Shown piece after piece: positions 44,764 to 53,125 of a stretch of DNA of 64,000 bases; position 1 is the first letter of the stretch, and the number at the start of each line of letters is the position of its first letter. The notes beneath the pieces are model-generated. The model had not been told where the DNA came from and ran no database searches. It worked only from the letters and a program-made list of their open reading frames with translations. This DNA comes from JAIVGZ01 sp964552205 (lineage in GTDB: Bacteria; Pseudomonadota; Gammaproteobacteria; Natronospirales; JAIVGZ01), in assembly GCA_964552205.1 (NCBI GenBank), contig CAZKFT010000007.1, positions 10,673-74,672 on the forward strand. Reading direction: 5' to 3'. The position numbers and the translations under genes were made by a program.

Positions 44764-44860
44764 TTTCCAAAATTTTGGTCACACCAAAAAAGATAATCAC
44801 AACCCATTTATCATCGGGCCCGAGAGGTGGGTGTCGGTCAATAATTTTTTGGGTGTAGCA

Positions 44861-45468
44861 CTATATTGAATAGACAACCAAAGTCAGAGGCATATCGCCA
44901 AAGACCTTTACAAGCATTGATTTCACGACTGGCCATTGCAATTCATCTAGGCCACAGCCTAATCTTGGAATAGCAAGTTTTGTGATTTGATGAGAGATCA
45001 TGTGTTCTTTCATGTCCCTCAGAGATTTTTCGAGGTTGTCATATGTTGGCTTATTCCAGTAGTTTTCCTTTGTGATTAAATAGTAGACATATCTGTTTTG
45101 ACGAATCAAGCTTGCAGCTTGCCCAATTTTCTTCTTTTGTGCCTTGAGTTCTTCGACGCNNNNNNNNNNNNNNNNNNNNNNNNNNNNNNNNNNNNNNNNN
45201 NNNNNNNNNNNNNNNNNNNNNNNNNNNNNNNNNNNNNNNNNNNNNNNNNNNNNNNNNNNATCAAGCTTGCAGCTTGCCCAATTTTCTTCTTTTGTGCCTT
45301 GAGTTCTTCGACGCCACCAAATTTGATTTTGAAGAGAACTGCAATGCCCTTTCCCATCCTAACATCTCGACTTATACAATGGGCCAAGGAGAAGGAAGAG
45401 TCTGAGGAAAATAAATCTCCCCTTATCTCTTGGAAATTGAATACTGGATCTGAGACCGCTTCATCCAT
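44861..45468 (-). CDS. TARG1-like macrodomain ADP-ribose hydrolase, 150 aa after gap closure
   Basis: The 100 N are flanked by identical 55-bp copies. Collapsing them joins two half frames into one macrodomain of 150 residues, the length of human TARG1/OARD1 (152). Motifs: EIRGDLF, LAHCISRDVRMGKGIAVLFK, FGGVEELKAQKK, VYYLITKENYWNKPTYDNL, IPRLGCGLDELQW. Lys82 and Asp123 occupy the catalytic Lys84 and Asp125 of TARG1. TARG1 removes ADP-ribose from glutamate or aspartate side chains, so this protein probably reverses host PARP marks. Start taken at MDEAVSDPVF; a Met 30 bases upstream is also possible. Confidence 0.9.
45160..45259. other. Assembly gap of 100 N between identical 55-bp flanks
   Basis: Bases 45105-45159 and 45260-45314 are identical over 55 bp. 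Same artefact as at 30288. Collapsing restores the TARG1-like frame precisely at ASLIRQNRYVYYLI. Confidence 0.92.
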
Positions 45469-45567
45469 GTTGGAACATGATTGTTGAGGCCAGATCATAC
45501 AAATCCTGCGCAAGAGACGTTTGACAGTGAGGATTTTTTCTCTTGGTAAATATATAGAGGAACAAGC

Positions 45568-45777
45568 ATGATTACACGATCCAAGAAAAGCCAATACAAA
45601 ACACGCTCCGAGTGGTACCGAACCGAGTTTCCTACTCGTGAAGTCAACACGTCCTTCTTTGATCCCAACAAAATGCAGCAATGGTCTCATGTGTTGGTCT
45701 CGCGCGATGAATTCTTCAACACCCTTCCCACCTTTGGCCCATGTTGTGGATATCCAAGAATTTGTGGGACTGAATAA
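45568..45777 (+). CDS. Small hypothetical protein, 69 aa
   Basis: Starts MITRSKKSQYKTRSEW. Basic N-terminus, polar centre, and a Cys/Pro/Gly-rich end (TFGPCCGYPRICGTE). No known motif. The stop overlaps GAATAAATAG, which supports a true gene end. Followed 10 bases later by the small membrane protein gene, so they may share a transcript. Confidence 0.58.
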   Translation: MITRSKKSQYKTRSEWYRTEFPTREVNTSFFDPNKMQQWSHVLVSRDEFFNTLPTFGPCCGYPRICGTE

Positions 45778-45786
45778 ATAGATACC

Positions 45787-46065
45787 ATGCTTGCTGTGTA
45801 TGTTGTGCTTTTGATTCTTCTTTTATTGGCGACCTACCTTCTCTCTGCTTTCAGCCTTCTCTACATTGGAATTTTCTACCTGGTGGCTTTCTTATTTGAA
45901 CACACGACAGTCTTGTTTGAAACGAGTTTTTATTACATCGCTTTCAGTCTCGTGATGTTTCATGCACTGACAATTCAACCTCCTCGCGAACAGGACAACA
46001 TTCTTCAAACCATAGTCCAAATACTACATCATTGGGATGAAATAGAAATTTTAATCACATTTTAA
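45787..46065 (+). CDS. Small membrane protein, 92 aa
   Basis: Two or three membrane helices: residues 1-22 (LAVYVVLLILLLLATYLLSA), about 24-40, and 46-62 (FYYIAFSLVMFHAL). The C-terminus is polar with PPREQDNILQ and an acidic end. No family. The stop overlaps the end of the convergent HARE-HTH gene by about 15 bases. Possibly a virion or ER membrane protein. Confidence 0.6.
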   Translation: MLAVYVVLLILLLLATYLLSAFSLLYIGIFYLVAFLFEHTTVLFETSFYYIAFSLVMFHALTIQPPREQDNILQTIVQILHHWDEIEILITF

Positions 46066-46914
46066 CAAAGAAATTCGACCATCTTCACGGGAAAATAAAT
46101 GTCCATTTTGTGACACGGCTCCTGAGATAGAGTTGGTTGGCGTTTTTGTGTTAAATTGATAGATTCCTGCCTTTTGAATGAGATCATAGATCTCTTGTGT
46201 AGAATAATCATCTAGATTCCTCTAAGAATTACAATCCATGTGAATACCTTTTTGTGCTTGCTTCATCACTTGCACTATTGCCAATGGCAGGGAGAGTGAA
46301 CTTGTCTTTTTCTTCTTTTTTTGGGGAGACGCACTCGCAATCGTCACAACCTGATCCTCTTCTCGGTTGGTTGAGATGGTCAATGTGAGGAACCTTTCTT
46401 CCTCTGCTGATTTGCGTTTGCGAGATGTCCTTTTGGGCTCTTCTGTCTTTTGAGATGGACTATCAAACAATCTATCATTTGCGGGAATGGGTGTATTGTT
46501 GCTTATGTTGCTGTTGGATTGAAGAGCAAGAGAAATCTGTTGTTGGAGCTCTTTATATTGAAGAGCCCATTGTTCTTTTTCTTTTTGAAATTCGTCTTTC
46601 ATTTCTTGCTTGAATTGTGCGAGATCGTCCAATTGTTTGGGGAGGGATTGTCCTTTGAGAGTGTGTAATTCTTTCTGGATTTCTTCGAGGCTGCTTTTGA
46701 CTTGACTGACAGAATCTTGATCATGCCCAATATCAAAGACTGAACTTTCCAACTCGGTGAGCTTCCTGTAGTATTGGTTCCCAATCGTTTTTAACATGTT
46801 GAGTTCAGCATTCATTTTTTCAATGTTGTTCTTTTGTTTTTGAAGTTCTTGCTGTAATTCATTCTTTGTTTGAATCATTTGAGCAAGAGTCATCGAAGGA
46901 AAAAAGCCGTTCAT
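46051..46914 (-). CDS. Coiled-coil HARE-HTH protein, 275 aa, two exons with mini-intron
   Basis: Exons 46248-46914 and 46051-46211 (minus strand) join in frame after removal of 36 nt. Residues 1-135 are a long Gln/Glu/Lys coiled coil. A basic linker follows (KRTSRKRKS, PQKKKKKTSS), likely nuclear. From about 210 the joined C-terminus reads LPLAIVQVMKQAQKDDYST, EIYDLIQKAGIY, KTPTNSISGAVS, LFSREDGRISL. This is the HARE-HTH winged-helix pattern found in ASXL proteins and some DNA-modification systems, where it is thought to sense or bind modified DNA. Unspliced, the protein ends early with half the domain. The palindrome lies upstream. Confidence 0.75.
46212..46247 (-). other. Mini-intron of the HARE-HTH gene, 36 nt
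   Basis: On the coding strand it starts GTATTC and ends ATCTAG, phase 1. It contains an in-frame TAG. Removal joins MKQAQK to DDYSTQEIYDL and completes the winged helix. A nearer AG inside gives stop codons. Confidence 0.7.
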
Positions 46915-47006
46915 CCTTGGTGAGGTTTCAGAAAATTTTCAGGTTTGATCCTTCACACGAATTTAAAATTTGTCTTCCGCCGAGCGCGAAGTGTGCGGAG
47001 ATCTGT

Positions 47007-47027
47007 GGCCCGGTCATGAGTGGGTCA
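47007..47027. promoter_or_regulatory. Palindromic promoter-like element, copy K
   Basis: Contains GGCCCGGTCATGAGTGGGTC, one arm slightly changed. It lies between the HARE-HTH gene (93 bases) and the gene at 47063 (36 bases). Confidence 0.6.
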
Positions 47028-47062
47028 TAGCTAGGTCAGACCCTCTTTCTCATTCAACCTTT

Positions 47063-47698
47063 ATGACAATGATTTCTCTTACCTTTCGCATTAGCAGCAC
47101 TGTCTCTCTCCCATACACTATGAAACGCACAGAACCTCTCTCGGTAGGCGTTAAAGCGATGTATCAACATATTCCGAGCCTTTCTACCATCTATGCATGC
47201 GAGCCCGAAGGCTGTGTTCTCGTCCACGAGAAAACTCACTTTTATGATGCCACCTTAACCCCAGCACAATTAAAGTTGCCCAATCACGCGGTTCTCTTTG
47301 TTCGACCTCCTCTTGCAAAAGAAAACACTCGCTTCAAGCTTCACTTTGCCCCCAAGTTGGCTGAAATTCACCGCATTTTGGGCATTGGATATGGAGAAGA
47401 ACTCATCATTGCCATTCCCCCACCTCTTTCATCCGTGGATGCAGCGGAAGAGGAACCTGCTCCCAAGAAATGCAAAATCGAGTCCCCGAGCGACAACTTG
47501 GCAAATCTCTTCAAAGAAAACCCAGACATGTATGTGGTGGACCAGTTCAAGAACAAAGTCATCTTTGGCTTTACAAAAAAAAGTATCAAGTTGACTGGTG
47601 TTGAATTTGAAATTGCTGATATCAGAAAAGTCCCTGCTGTCGACGCCCTTTATCGCAAATGGTATAGAAATCCTGTGAATCCAAACTTGGTGGATTAA
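47063..47698 (+). CDS. Possible ubiquitin-like-fold protein, 211 aa
   Basis: Start at MTMISLTFRIS; upstream codons read through the palindrome. Residues 3-80 fit a beta-grasp pattern: two strands (ISLTFRISSTVSLPY), a helix (LSVGVKAMYQHI), then LVHEKTHFYDATLTPAQLKL and NHAVLFVRPP, as in ubiquitin or SUMO-like domains. There is no C-terminal diglycine, so it would not be conjugated but could mimic ubiquitin. A PAPKKCKIES segment near 140 may be a nuclear signal. The fold is tentative. The stop overlaps TTAAATAAAAG. Confidence 0.5.
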   Translation: MTMISLTFRISSTVSLPYTMKRTEPLSVGVKAMYQHIPSLSTIYACEPEGCVLVHEKTHFYDATLTPAQLKLPNHAVLFVRPPLAKENTRFKLHFAPKLAEIHRILGIGYGEELIIAIPPPLSSVDAAEEEPAPKKCKIESPSDNLANLFKENPDMYVVDQFKNKVIFGFTKKSIKLTGVEFEIADIRKVPAVDALYRKWYRNPVNPNLVD

Positions 47699-47710
47699 AT
47701 AAAAGTATCT

Positions 47711-48205
47711 TTATTGGAGCAACGTGCATTCAGTCAAGTGAAAGGAAAACTGGAGATTATCGATAGACATGTTGCAGCGAAGTTGGAGGATAAGATAGTT
47801 GGAGGTAAGAGGTTGTTTAAAAATAGCATCCATTTGTTTGGCAGAGGGCCGGAATTCAATATAAGCTTGCCTCATTTCTTCGATGTAGCGATCAGTGATG
47901 GTTCCTGAGCACTTTTCAAGAATGTCACAGACCATATCCATATCATTCTGGAAGAAATAGTGCAAGTCTTTGCTGGCATAGGAATGGCCTTGTTGTATCT
48001 GAATTTGGTTGTGTTCACTTGCTTCTTCGAGAGAATGGGAGAGATCTTCAAGATCCACTACTTCCAACAGGCGACATGGGGACTCGGGCGTGATAGAAAA
48101 GGTCCCTGGCTTTTGCAAGAAGGAGAGATAGTAGGGCTTCCCCTCAAACCACACATCAGGAGTTTTCCAAAAAGATAAACACCAGTTCCACAGAGATCGA
48201 ATCAT
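47711..48205 (-). CDS. Hypothetical protein, 164 aa
   Basis: Starts MIRSLWNWCLSFW. Acidic in the middle (VVDLEDLSHSLEEASEHN), with a helical second half. No motif. It is divergent from the histone H3 gene across palindrome copy L, so it may be expressed with it. The stop overlaps CCAATAAAG. Confidence 0.65.
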   Translation of the reverse strand: MIRSLWNWCLSFWKTPDVWFEGKPYYLSFLQKPGTFSITPESPCRLLEVVDLEDLSHSLEEASEHNQIQIQQGHSYASKDLHYFFQNDMDMVCDILEKCSGTITDRYIEEMRQAYIEFRPSAKQMDAIFKQPLTSNYLILQLRCNMSIDNLQFSFHLTECTLLQ

Positions 48206-48270
48206 TTCTGGTCCCTCATCCCCCAGTCCCTATTTTTTCGCGCAAAAGTTCATTCCCGCGAAGAAAGGTT

Positions 48271-48300
48271 TCATGACCCGATCATGACTGGGTCATGACC
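48271..48300. promoter_or_regulatory. Palindromic promoter-like element, copy L
   Basis: Contains TGACCCGATCATGACTGGGT followed by CATGACC: one and a half copies. It is 49 bases before the histone H3 start and 66 from the divergent gene. Confidence 0.65.
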
Positions 48301-48349
48301 TCTTTGGGTCTGGATAGCAAAACAAATTTCATAATCTCAATTCTTTACT

Positions 48350-48748
48350 ATGGGCCGAACCAATCCTATTCCTCGCAAAAACGCTCACCCCAAGAGACTT
48401 GGTGCTCAAAAAGCTCCTCGCAAGACTTTACCGAGTGGAATCAAGAAACCTCATCGCTTCCGACCTGGCACCGTTGCCTTGCGTGAAATTCGTCGCTATC
48501 AAAAGTCAAGTGAACTCTTAATCCGCAAATTGCCCTTTGGTAGATTGGTGCGTGAAATCGCTCAAGAGCGCAAAACAGATATTCGCTTTCAATCGAGTGC
48601 CATTGCCGCCTTGCAAGAAGCAGCAGAAGCTTATTTGGTGTCTTTGTTTGAAGATGCCAACCTCTGTGCCATCCATGGCCACCGAGTGACTGTGATGCCT
48701 CGAGACTTGGAGCTCGCTCGTCGCATTCGTGGAGAACAGAAATATTAA
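48350..48748 (+). CDS. Histone H3, 132 aa
   Basis: From KKPHRFRPGTVALREIRRYQ to the end it matches eukaryotic H3 closely: LLIRKLPFGRLVREIAQ, the RFQSSAIAALQEA helix, NLCAIHGHRVTVMPRDLELA and RRIRGEQKY. The fold core has only scattered conservative changes. The tail is rewritten: the K4 position is Asn (GRTN), the RK at position 9 remains but S10 is Asn, and the ARKS at K27 is absent. It encodes a single H3, not a fused doublet as in marseilleviruses. Viral nucleosomes that pack or regulate viral DNA are known for histone-encoding viruses. The stop overlaps TTAAATAAAC. Palindrome L lies upstream. Confidence 0.97.
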   Translation: MGRTNPIPRKNAHPKRLGAQKAPRKTLPSGIKKPHRFRPGTVALREIRRYQKSSELLIRKLPFGRLVREIAQERKTDIRFQSSAIAALQEAAEAYLVSLFEDANLCAIHGHRVTVMPRDLELARRIRGEQKY

Positions 48749-48770
48749 ATAAACTCCTTTTTTTTTGTTT

Positions 48771-49208
48771 TTATTCCATGTACACAACACCATGTCCTTC
48801 CTGAAGCATTTGTTTGTTGATCGAGGGACTTGATTCTACACAAACTCCGAGAGGAAAGACTTCTCCAAGGATTCGACCATACTTGTCAAAATGATGACAA
48901 TATAGTTGAACACAATGAGAAGGATGAGAACACAACAACTCTCGTAGACGATCGCGTGCTTTTTTGGCTTGTTCAATCACCTGCTCACGATTCTCTGTTT
49001 TCAAAGGAGGTCGAATCTCAGGAGAATTGTAGCCCAGACAACGAATGCGGTACTTGTAAGGGCGATTTTCATAGACAAACAGGGCAGTAAAAGTGTCTCC
49101 ATCATAGACATCGACGACTCGGGCAATAAATCGCATCCCTCGAAAGGAAAACATAGGTATTGTTGAATGATCGAGCGAATGTAAATAAGAGAGATGGCTC
49201 TCGTCCAT
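48771..49208 (-). CDS. Staphylococcal-nuclease-like enzyme, 145 aa
   Basis: SNase fold motifs are in order: VVDVYDGDTFTALF with the calcium-binding Asp, KYRIRCLGYNSPEI with the catalytic Arg and Glu, a helix EQAKKARDRLRELL, and FDKYGRILGEVF with the second Arg. A sequence of about 20 residues precedes the domain without a clear signal peptide. SNase-type enzymes cut DNA and RNA; the cytosolic or virion location is unknown. Convergent with histone H3. The stop overlaps GGAATAAAAAC. Confidence 0.9.
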   Translation of the reverse strand: MDESHLSYLHSLDHSTIPMFSFRGMRFIARVVDVYDGDTFTALFVYENRPYKYRIRCLGYNSPEIRPPLKTENREQVIEQAKKARDRLRELLCSHPSHCVQLYCHHFDKYGRILGEVFPLGVCVESSPSINKQMLQEGHGVVYME

Positions 49209-49299
49209 CTTTCAAGAAGATCTACTTTTCTTGACAATAAAAAATTTCACCTGCGTGCGCAGAAGATTCAAAAGTTAAAAACTCTCACAAACCTTTACA

Positions 49300-49599
49300 A
49301 TGGAAGTAACGAACATGAATGAATCTCATTTCGGTAGACCTCGAAATGTTTGTGTCGAGTGTTTTGTGGATCTAGGTGATTCTCCTGAGCAGCTGTGTGG
49401 CAAGTATGAATGTGAGCAATACCATCGCTTGCAAATACGAGAATGGACGTGCGAGCAAGTCAATGTGTGGCTGCTGTGTCTTGGCATTCAACCTCGTTGT
49501 CCTATGGATGGTGTAGATCTCCTTCGATTCACTCGGCAAGACTTTTGGTCGGCTGGCTATACACTGAAGGAAACAGAGATCGTTCTGAAGCGACTGTAA
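49300..49599 (+). CDS. Zinc-ribbon plus SAM-like protein, 99 aa
   Basis: The first half has a CVECF and CGKYEC pattern ending in His, a possible small zinc ribbon. The second half (about 47-99) fits a SAM domain: EWTCEQVNVWLLCLGI, GVDLLRFTRQDF, SAGYTLKETEIVLKRL. SAM domains form oligomers and could pair with the SAM domains of the LOV protein at 33793, but that is speculation. Convergent with the USP-like gene at 49605. Confidence 0.7.
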   Translation: MEVTNMNESHFGRPRNVCVECFVDLGDSPEQLCGKYECEQYHRLQIREWTCEQVNVWLLCLGIQPRCPMDGVDLLRFTRQDFWSAGYTLKETEIVLKRL

Positions 49600-49604
49600 T
49601 CTAT

Positions 49605-52008
49605 TTATTGTTTCAATACATAAAAGTAAATACGAGCTCCCTTATTGAGGAGGAAGCATTGATCCTGAGGTGTTTTTGATGTTGCTGCTTTCAATTGATC
49701 ATTGTCGACACAAAAAGCTATCATTCCTCCCAATCTCAGCCAATCAAACTCTTTGACAGCACATGGCGGACGAGAGTCATTTTTTTTTCTTTGGCACCAT
49801 GTGTTGTAAAGATACCGTTTTCCACGAATCGTGATTCCAGCGATAGCAGTGCCAGAAAGGTCACATTGATCCGTTTTTTGAAAGTTGCTATATTTAAAGG
49901 CATCAAGTCTGTATGTTCTTTGTTGAATCGTTATTTCTTCATCAGGAACTTTTTCAAGTCTTCCTAGGATACGAATTTCCACGCCATCCAGATTTGCAGT
50001 GCTACTACTAAAATTAATAGGGTAATCGACACACAAAAGAAGAATCTTTGCAGTGTTTAATGAGGAGGCTTCTGCGTATAAGTTGCTGGTCTGTGAGTTG
50101 TAGTAGCCGATTGCAATCTCTTTTTTCAGGCTTAACTTGTCGATAAAATCAAAAATGGGAAATGTGGTAGTATTTTCGTCAAGTTTAATGCCTAGTTTTT
50201 TCATGATTTGAGTAGTGCTTTCGGATTTTGTACTTTTGTTTGTTTGGATCTGAAGCAAATTGATGAAATATTCGTATCGAGATTGATTTGACCATTTTGT
50301 GACAGCATTATCGATGAAAAACTTTTTCATTTTTTCACTAAAAAAGAAAATCATCATAAGGGCATCAAACCAACAGAAATTGCCGCCAGGATTCACCTTG
50401 ATCCAGCCTTTTTCCAACTTTGTTATGACATCACCATAAAACATTTCGATATAGTCTTGTAATTGTCGAACCTCTTCATCACCAAGACTTTGTGAATTGG
50501 GCACATAAATAATGTCTTTTTCCTTTTTTTTAGGATCACCAAGCACCACAAACTTGACACTTTTGCTAGAGTGCACCCATATAGGATTAGTTCTACATGA
50601 ATCAATAATCGCATTTGTTTTGGGTGAATCCATCAAGAAAATAAAAGTAGGATACTCGAAAGACTGTTTGTCTTGACACACCTCTGTATTGATAGCCTTG
50701 AATTGAATCTGATTAAAAGTAGTTTCCATTGATTTCAAGAACGTTTTTCCATATGACTCTTTTGCTTTTGATGTGGATGTGAGATCATAGTAATAGACGA
50801 TTGGCTTGTTCTTTTCTGCTTCTTGGCGTAAACGCTCGTCTGTTTCTTTTTTCGCTTCTTCGATTGTTTCTTTAAGAATTTCTTCGTCTGTTTTTGGTTG
50901 CTGGCTTTGTTGATTTTTTAATAAATCTTCGATCAGCTGCCATTCTTGAACTGGAGAAGTCTCAGTTCTTCGAGTGTACAGATTTTTATAGGTCTCGAAT
51001 GAGAATTTTCCATCTCGAACATGTCGGAGAATCGTAGCAGTATCAGAGTCTTCCAAAAAGTGCATTCGGACAATGTTTTTTTCTTCCTCAGACAATGCAG
51101 TTTTGTCTAGGAACCTGTTGAGATGGTCTGCATTTTGATTGCTCTTGGTATAAATGGTAGCTATTGCATTCCATGAATTAGTGTCTTTAATGTATGATTC
51201 TTTGTCATTCTTTTTTTCAAAATATGTCAGGGAATCGTCAACCGACGGATTCGGGATAGACTGATATAATATTTGTTTTGTAGATTCTTTCAGTCTTTTT
51301 CTTTCTTCTTCTTCCAGTCTTTGTCTTTCCTCTTCCAGTCGCTTTTTTTCTTCCTCTTCCAGTCTTTGTCTTTCCTCTGCTTCCAGTCTTTGTCTTTCCT
51401 CTGCTTCCAGTCTTTGTCTTTCCTCTNNNNNNNNNNNNNNNNNNNNNNNNNNNNNNNNNNNNNNNNNNNNNNNNNNNNNNNNNNNNNNNNNNNNNNNNNN
51501 NNNNNNNNNNNNNNNNNNNNNNNNNNTCTTCCTCTTCAAGCCTTTTCTGTTCTTCCTCTTCCAGTCTCTTCTTTTCTTCCTCTTCGAGCCTCTTCTTTTC
51601 TTCTTCCAGTCTTTTCTTTTCTTCCTCTTCAAGCCTTTTCTGTTCTTCCTCTTCGAGCCTCTTCTTTTCTTCCTCGAGTTTCTTCTTTTCTTCCTCTTCT
51701 TCAAGTCTCTTTTTTTCTTCCTGTTCCAGTCTCTTTTTTTCTTCTTTCAGTTTTTTCTTTTCTTCTTTGACAACCAGTTTCTTCTCGGGCTCTTCTTTTT
51801 TCTTTGCTTTTTCCTTTTTGCTTGCTGCAGATTCGACAGCTGTTTTTTTGCTAAACAGGGTGCCCAAGGGAGCGGCAGGAATCGCCCTTGATGAAACCGG
51901 AAGAGCGAGTTTCCATTCTCGATACACTTCGCGTTGCAGCTCTCTTTCTTTCTCTGCAAAACCCGAGATACCGAGAAGGGGTGATAACGAAATATCAAAG
52001 AATGACAT
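49605..52008 (-). CDS. Coiled-coil USP-like protein, likely inactive, interrupted by an assembly gap
   Basis: Starts MSFFDISLSPLLG. A very long Lys/Glu/Arg/Gln-rich coiled coil (from about residue 70) runs into the 100 N at 51427. The frame resumes after it, but the true length is unknown. The C-terminal 260 residues match the USP-like family of 21851 and 57651: the Cys box GGNFCWFDALMMIFFF is present, but the His box reads CDLSGTAIAGITIRGK, with Thr in place of His. It also has Asp instead of Asn after the Cys-Trp-Phe. It is probably a catalytically dead paralogue used as a binding protein. The stop overlaps CAATAAATA. Confidence 0.75.
51290..51780 (-). repeat. Short tandem repeats coding Lys/Glu/Arg coiled coil
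   Basis: Repeated codon blocks for EEEKKRLEEE and EAEERQRLEAEE. Repeats of 21-30 bp are near identical next to the gap, so assembly here is unreliable and repeat number may vary between strains. Confidence 0.8.
51427..51526. other. Assembly gap of 100 N in a low-complexity repeat
   Basis: Unlike the other two gaps, the flanks are not identical 55-mers but two versions of the coiled-coil repeat. The missing length is unknown, and 100 is not a multiple of three, so the two halves look out of frame only because of the filler. Confidence 0.85.
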
Positions 52009-52053
52009 TTTCTCTTGCTACTCTAATCAAAAACAAAATAATTTGATACACAT

Positions 52054-53019
52054 TTATTCCGCACAATGTAATAATACACCATTTGCTACTACAGATCCAG
52101 ACTGTGGTGGTTGGGTCTGTTTTTGCAAATAATACGTCGGCTTATTATAAATAACTCGGTTTACCGAAACGACCGTCGAATAATAACTCTTTTTCACCGT
52201 CTTTTCGAAATTGGACGCCTTGAAGAGAAGAGGATTGAAGCGAATCGCATTCAAGTCATGAACAGGAATTGTCAAATAACCAGATTCTACCATACTATAT
52301 ACACCCATCGTTTCCAACATTCGTTGAATGTCACTCACAAAATTTTCATTGTCAAAGAGAAAACGAACCGATTGATCCATCCATTGATGTTGAAAAATAA
52401 CAAAATCCTTGTCCTCCAGTAACGCACAATCAAAAAGACCTTCTAAAAAGTTCTTTTTCCACGCAGCAGAAGCAACGCGAGGAATTGTGTGACGTTTCTG
52501 AACCAAAGACGCCTGAAAAAAGCAACGGAAATCAGAGCATTCGGCACACGACTCAACGTGGTCAAAACGAAGCCGCTTCTCAATCTTGGGCATCGCAGCA
52601 TTTTCAACGTGAGCAATATATAACGAAGTTTTGGTGTCTTTTGGAATATCGCACAAATAGGAAAGATAGCCAAGAGTGTACGCATCCTCCTCTTCCTCAA
52701 ACGACATTTCCACAGTGTCAGTATCAGGGTAGGTATAGTTCTTGAATAGAGACATTCCCTCTACTAGATCGGATGTCCTCACCAAACGATTCCGTCGTGA
52801 AGGCACGTCAAAGATAATCCACTTTTGATTCGATGTACAGATAACACTTCTTCCGTCGCTTAATGCCACTTCAAATACAGGTTTGGTTCTTGGTGAGCAC
52901 TTTACTTTGGCAGGCATCCACGCACGTCCATCCCACACCACACATCGCTTATTCGATAAATCTCGAATCGGAAAATACCCAAGATGAGTCAAAACACGTG
53001 TGCTTTCGTGGAAGGACAT
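52054..53019 (-). CDS. Free-standing intein-like Hint/LAGLIDADG protein, 321 aa
   Basis: It has the layout of a whole intein without host protein. The start SFHESTRVLTHLGYFPI fits block A, VALSDGRSVICTSNQKW fits block B, and DAYTLGYLSYLCD and FLEGLFDCALLED resemble degenerate LAGLIDADG motifs. The end VVSVNRVIYNKPTYYL and VVANGVLLHCAE fits blocks F and G. Only one Met precedes the first Ser, and the normal HN before the C-extein is HC. The endonuclease Asp/Gly residues are altered. So both splicing and homing are probably lost, or Hint cleavage is reused. The stop overlaps GGAATAAATG. Confidence 0.75.
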   Translation of the reverse strand: MSFHESTRVLTHLGYFPIRDLSNKRCVVWDGRAWMPAKVKCSPRTKPVFEVALSDGRSVICTSNQKWIIFDVPSRRNRLVRTSDLVEGMSLFKNYTYPDTDTVEMSFEEEEDAYTLGYLSYLCDIPKDTKTSLYIAHVENAAMPKIEKRLRFDHVESCAECSDFRCFFQASLVQKRHTIPRVASAAWKKNFLEGLFDCALLEDKDFVIFQHQWMDQSVRFLFDNENFVSDIQRMLETMGVYSMVESGYLTIPVHDLNAIRFNPLLFKASNFEKTVKKSYYSTVVSVNRVIYNKPTYYLQKQTQPPQSGSVVANGVLLHCAE

Positions 53020-53125
53020 TGCTGCTCAATTATTATCTATATAATCAAGATGCGATTTATCATTCACACAACACACCACACTGACAAAATTTGATTCTTA
53101 AAAACGAGAAAAATATGTATTCACA

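Noticed and set aside
44800..44850. Another palindromic promoter copy (GGGCCCGAGAGGTGGGTG)
   Set aside because: It has a GGGCCC core and a loose GGGTG arm, but no GGTCATGACC centre. Too far from the consensus.
46222..46914. HARE protein ending at 46222
   Set aside because: The early stop lies inside the mini-intron, and a winged-helix half follows in frame after it.
51290..51780. CRISPR-like or regulatory tandem repeat
   Set aside because: Repeats have no spacers and encode a continuous Lys/Glu/Arg coiled coil in one frame.
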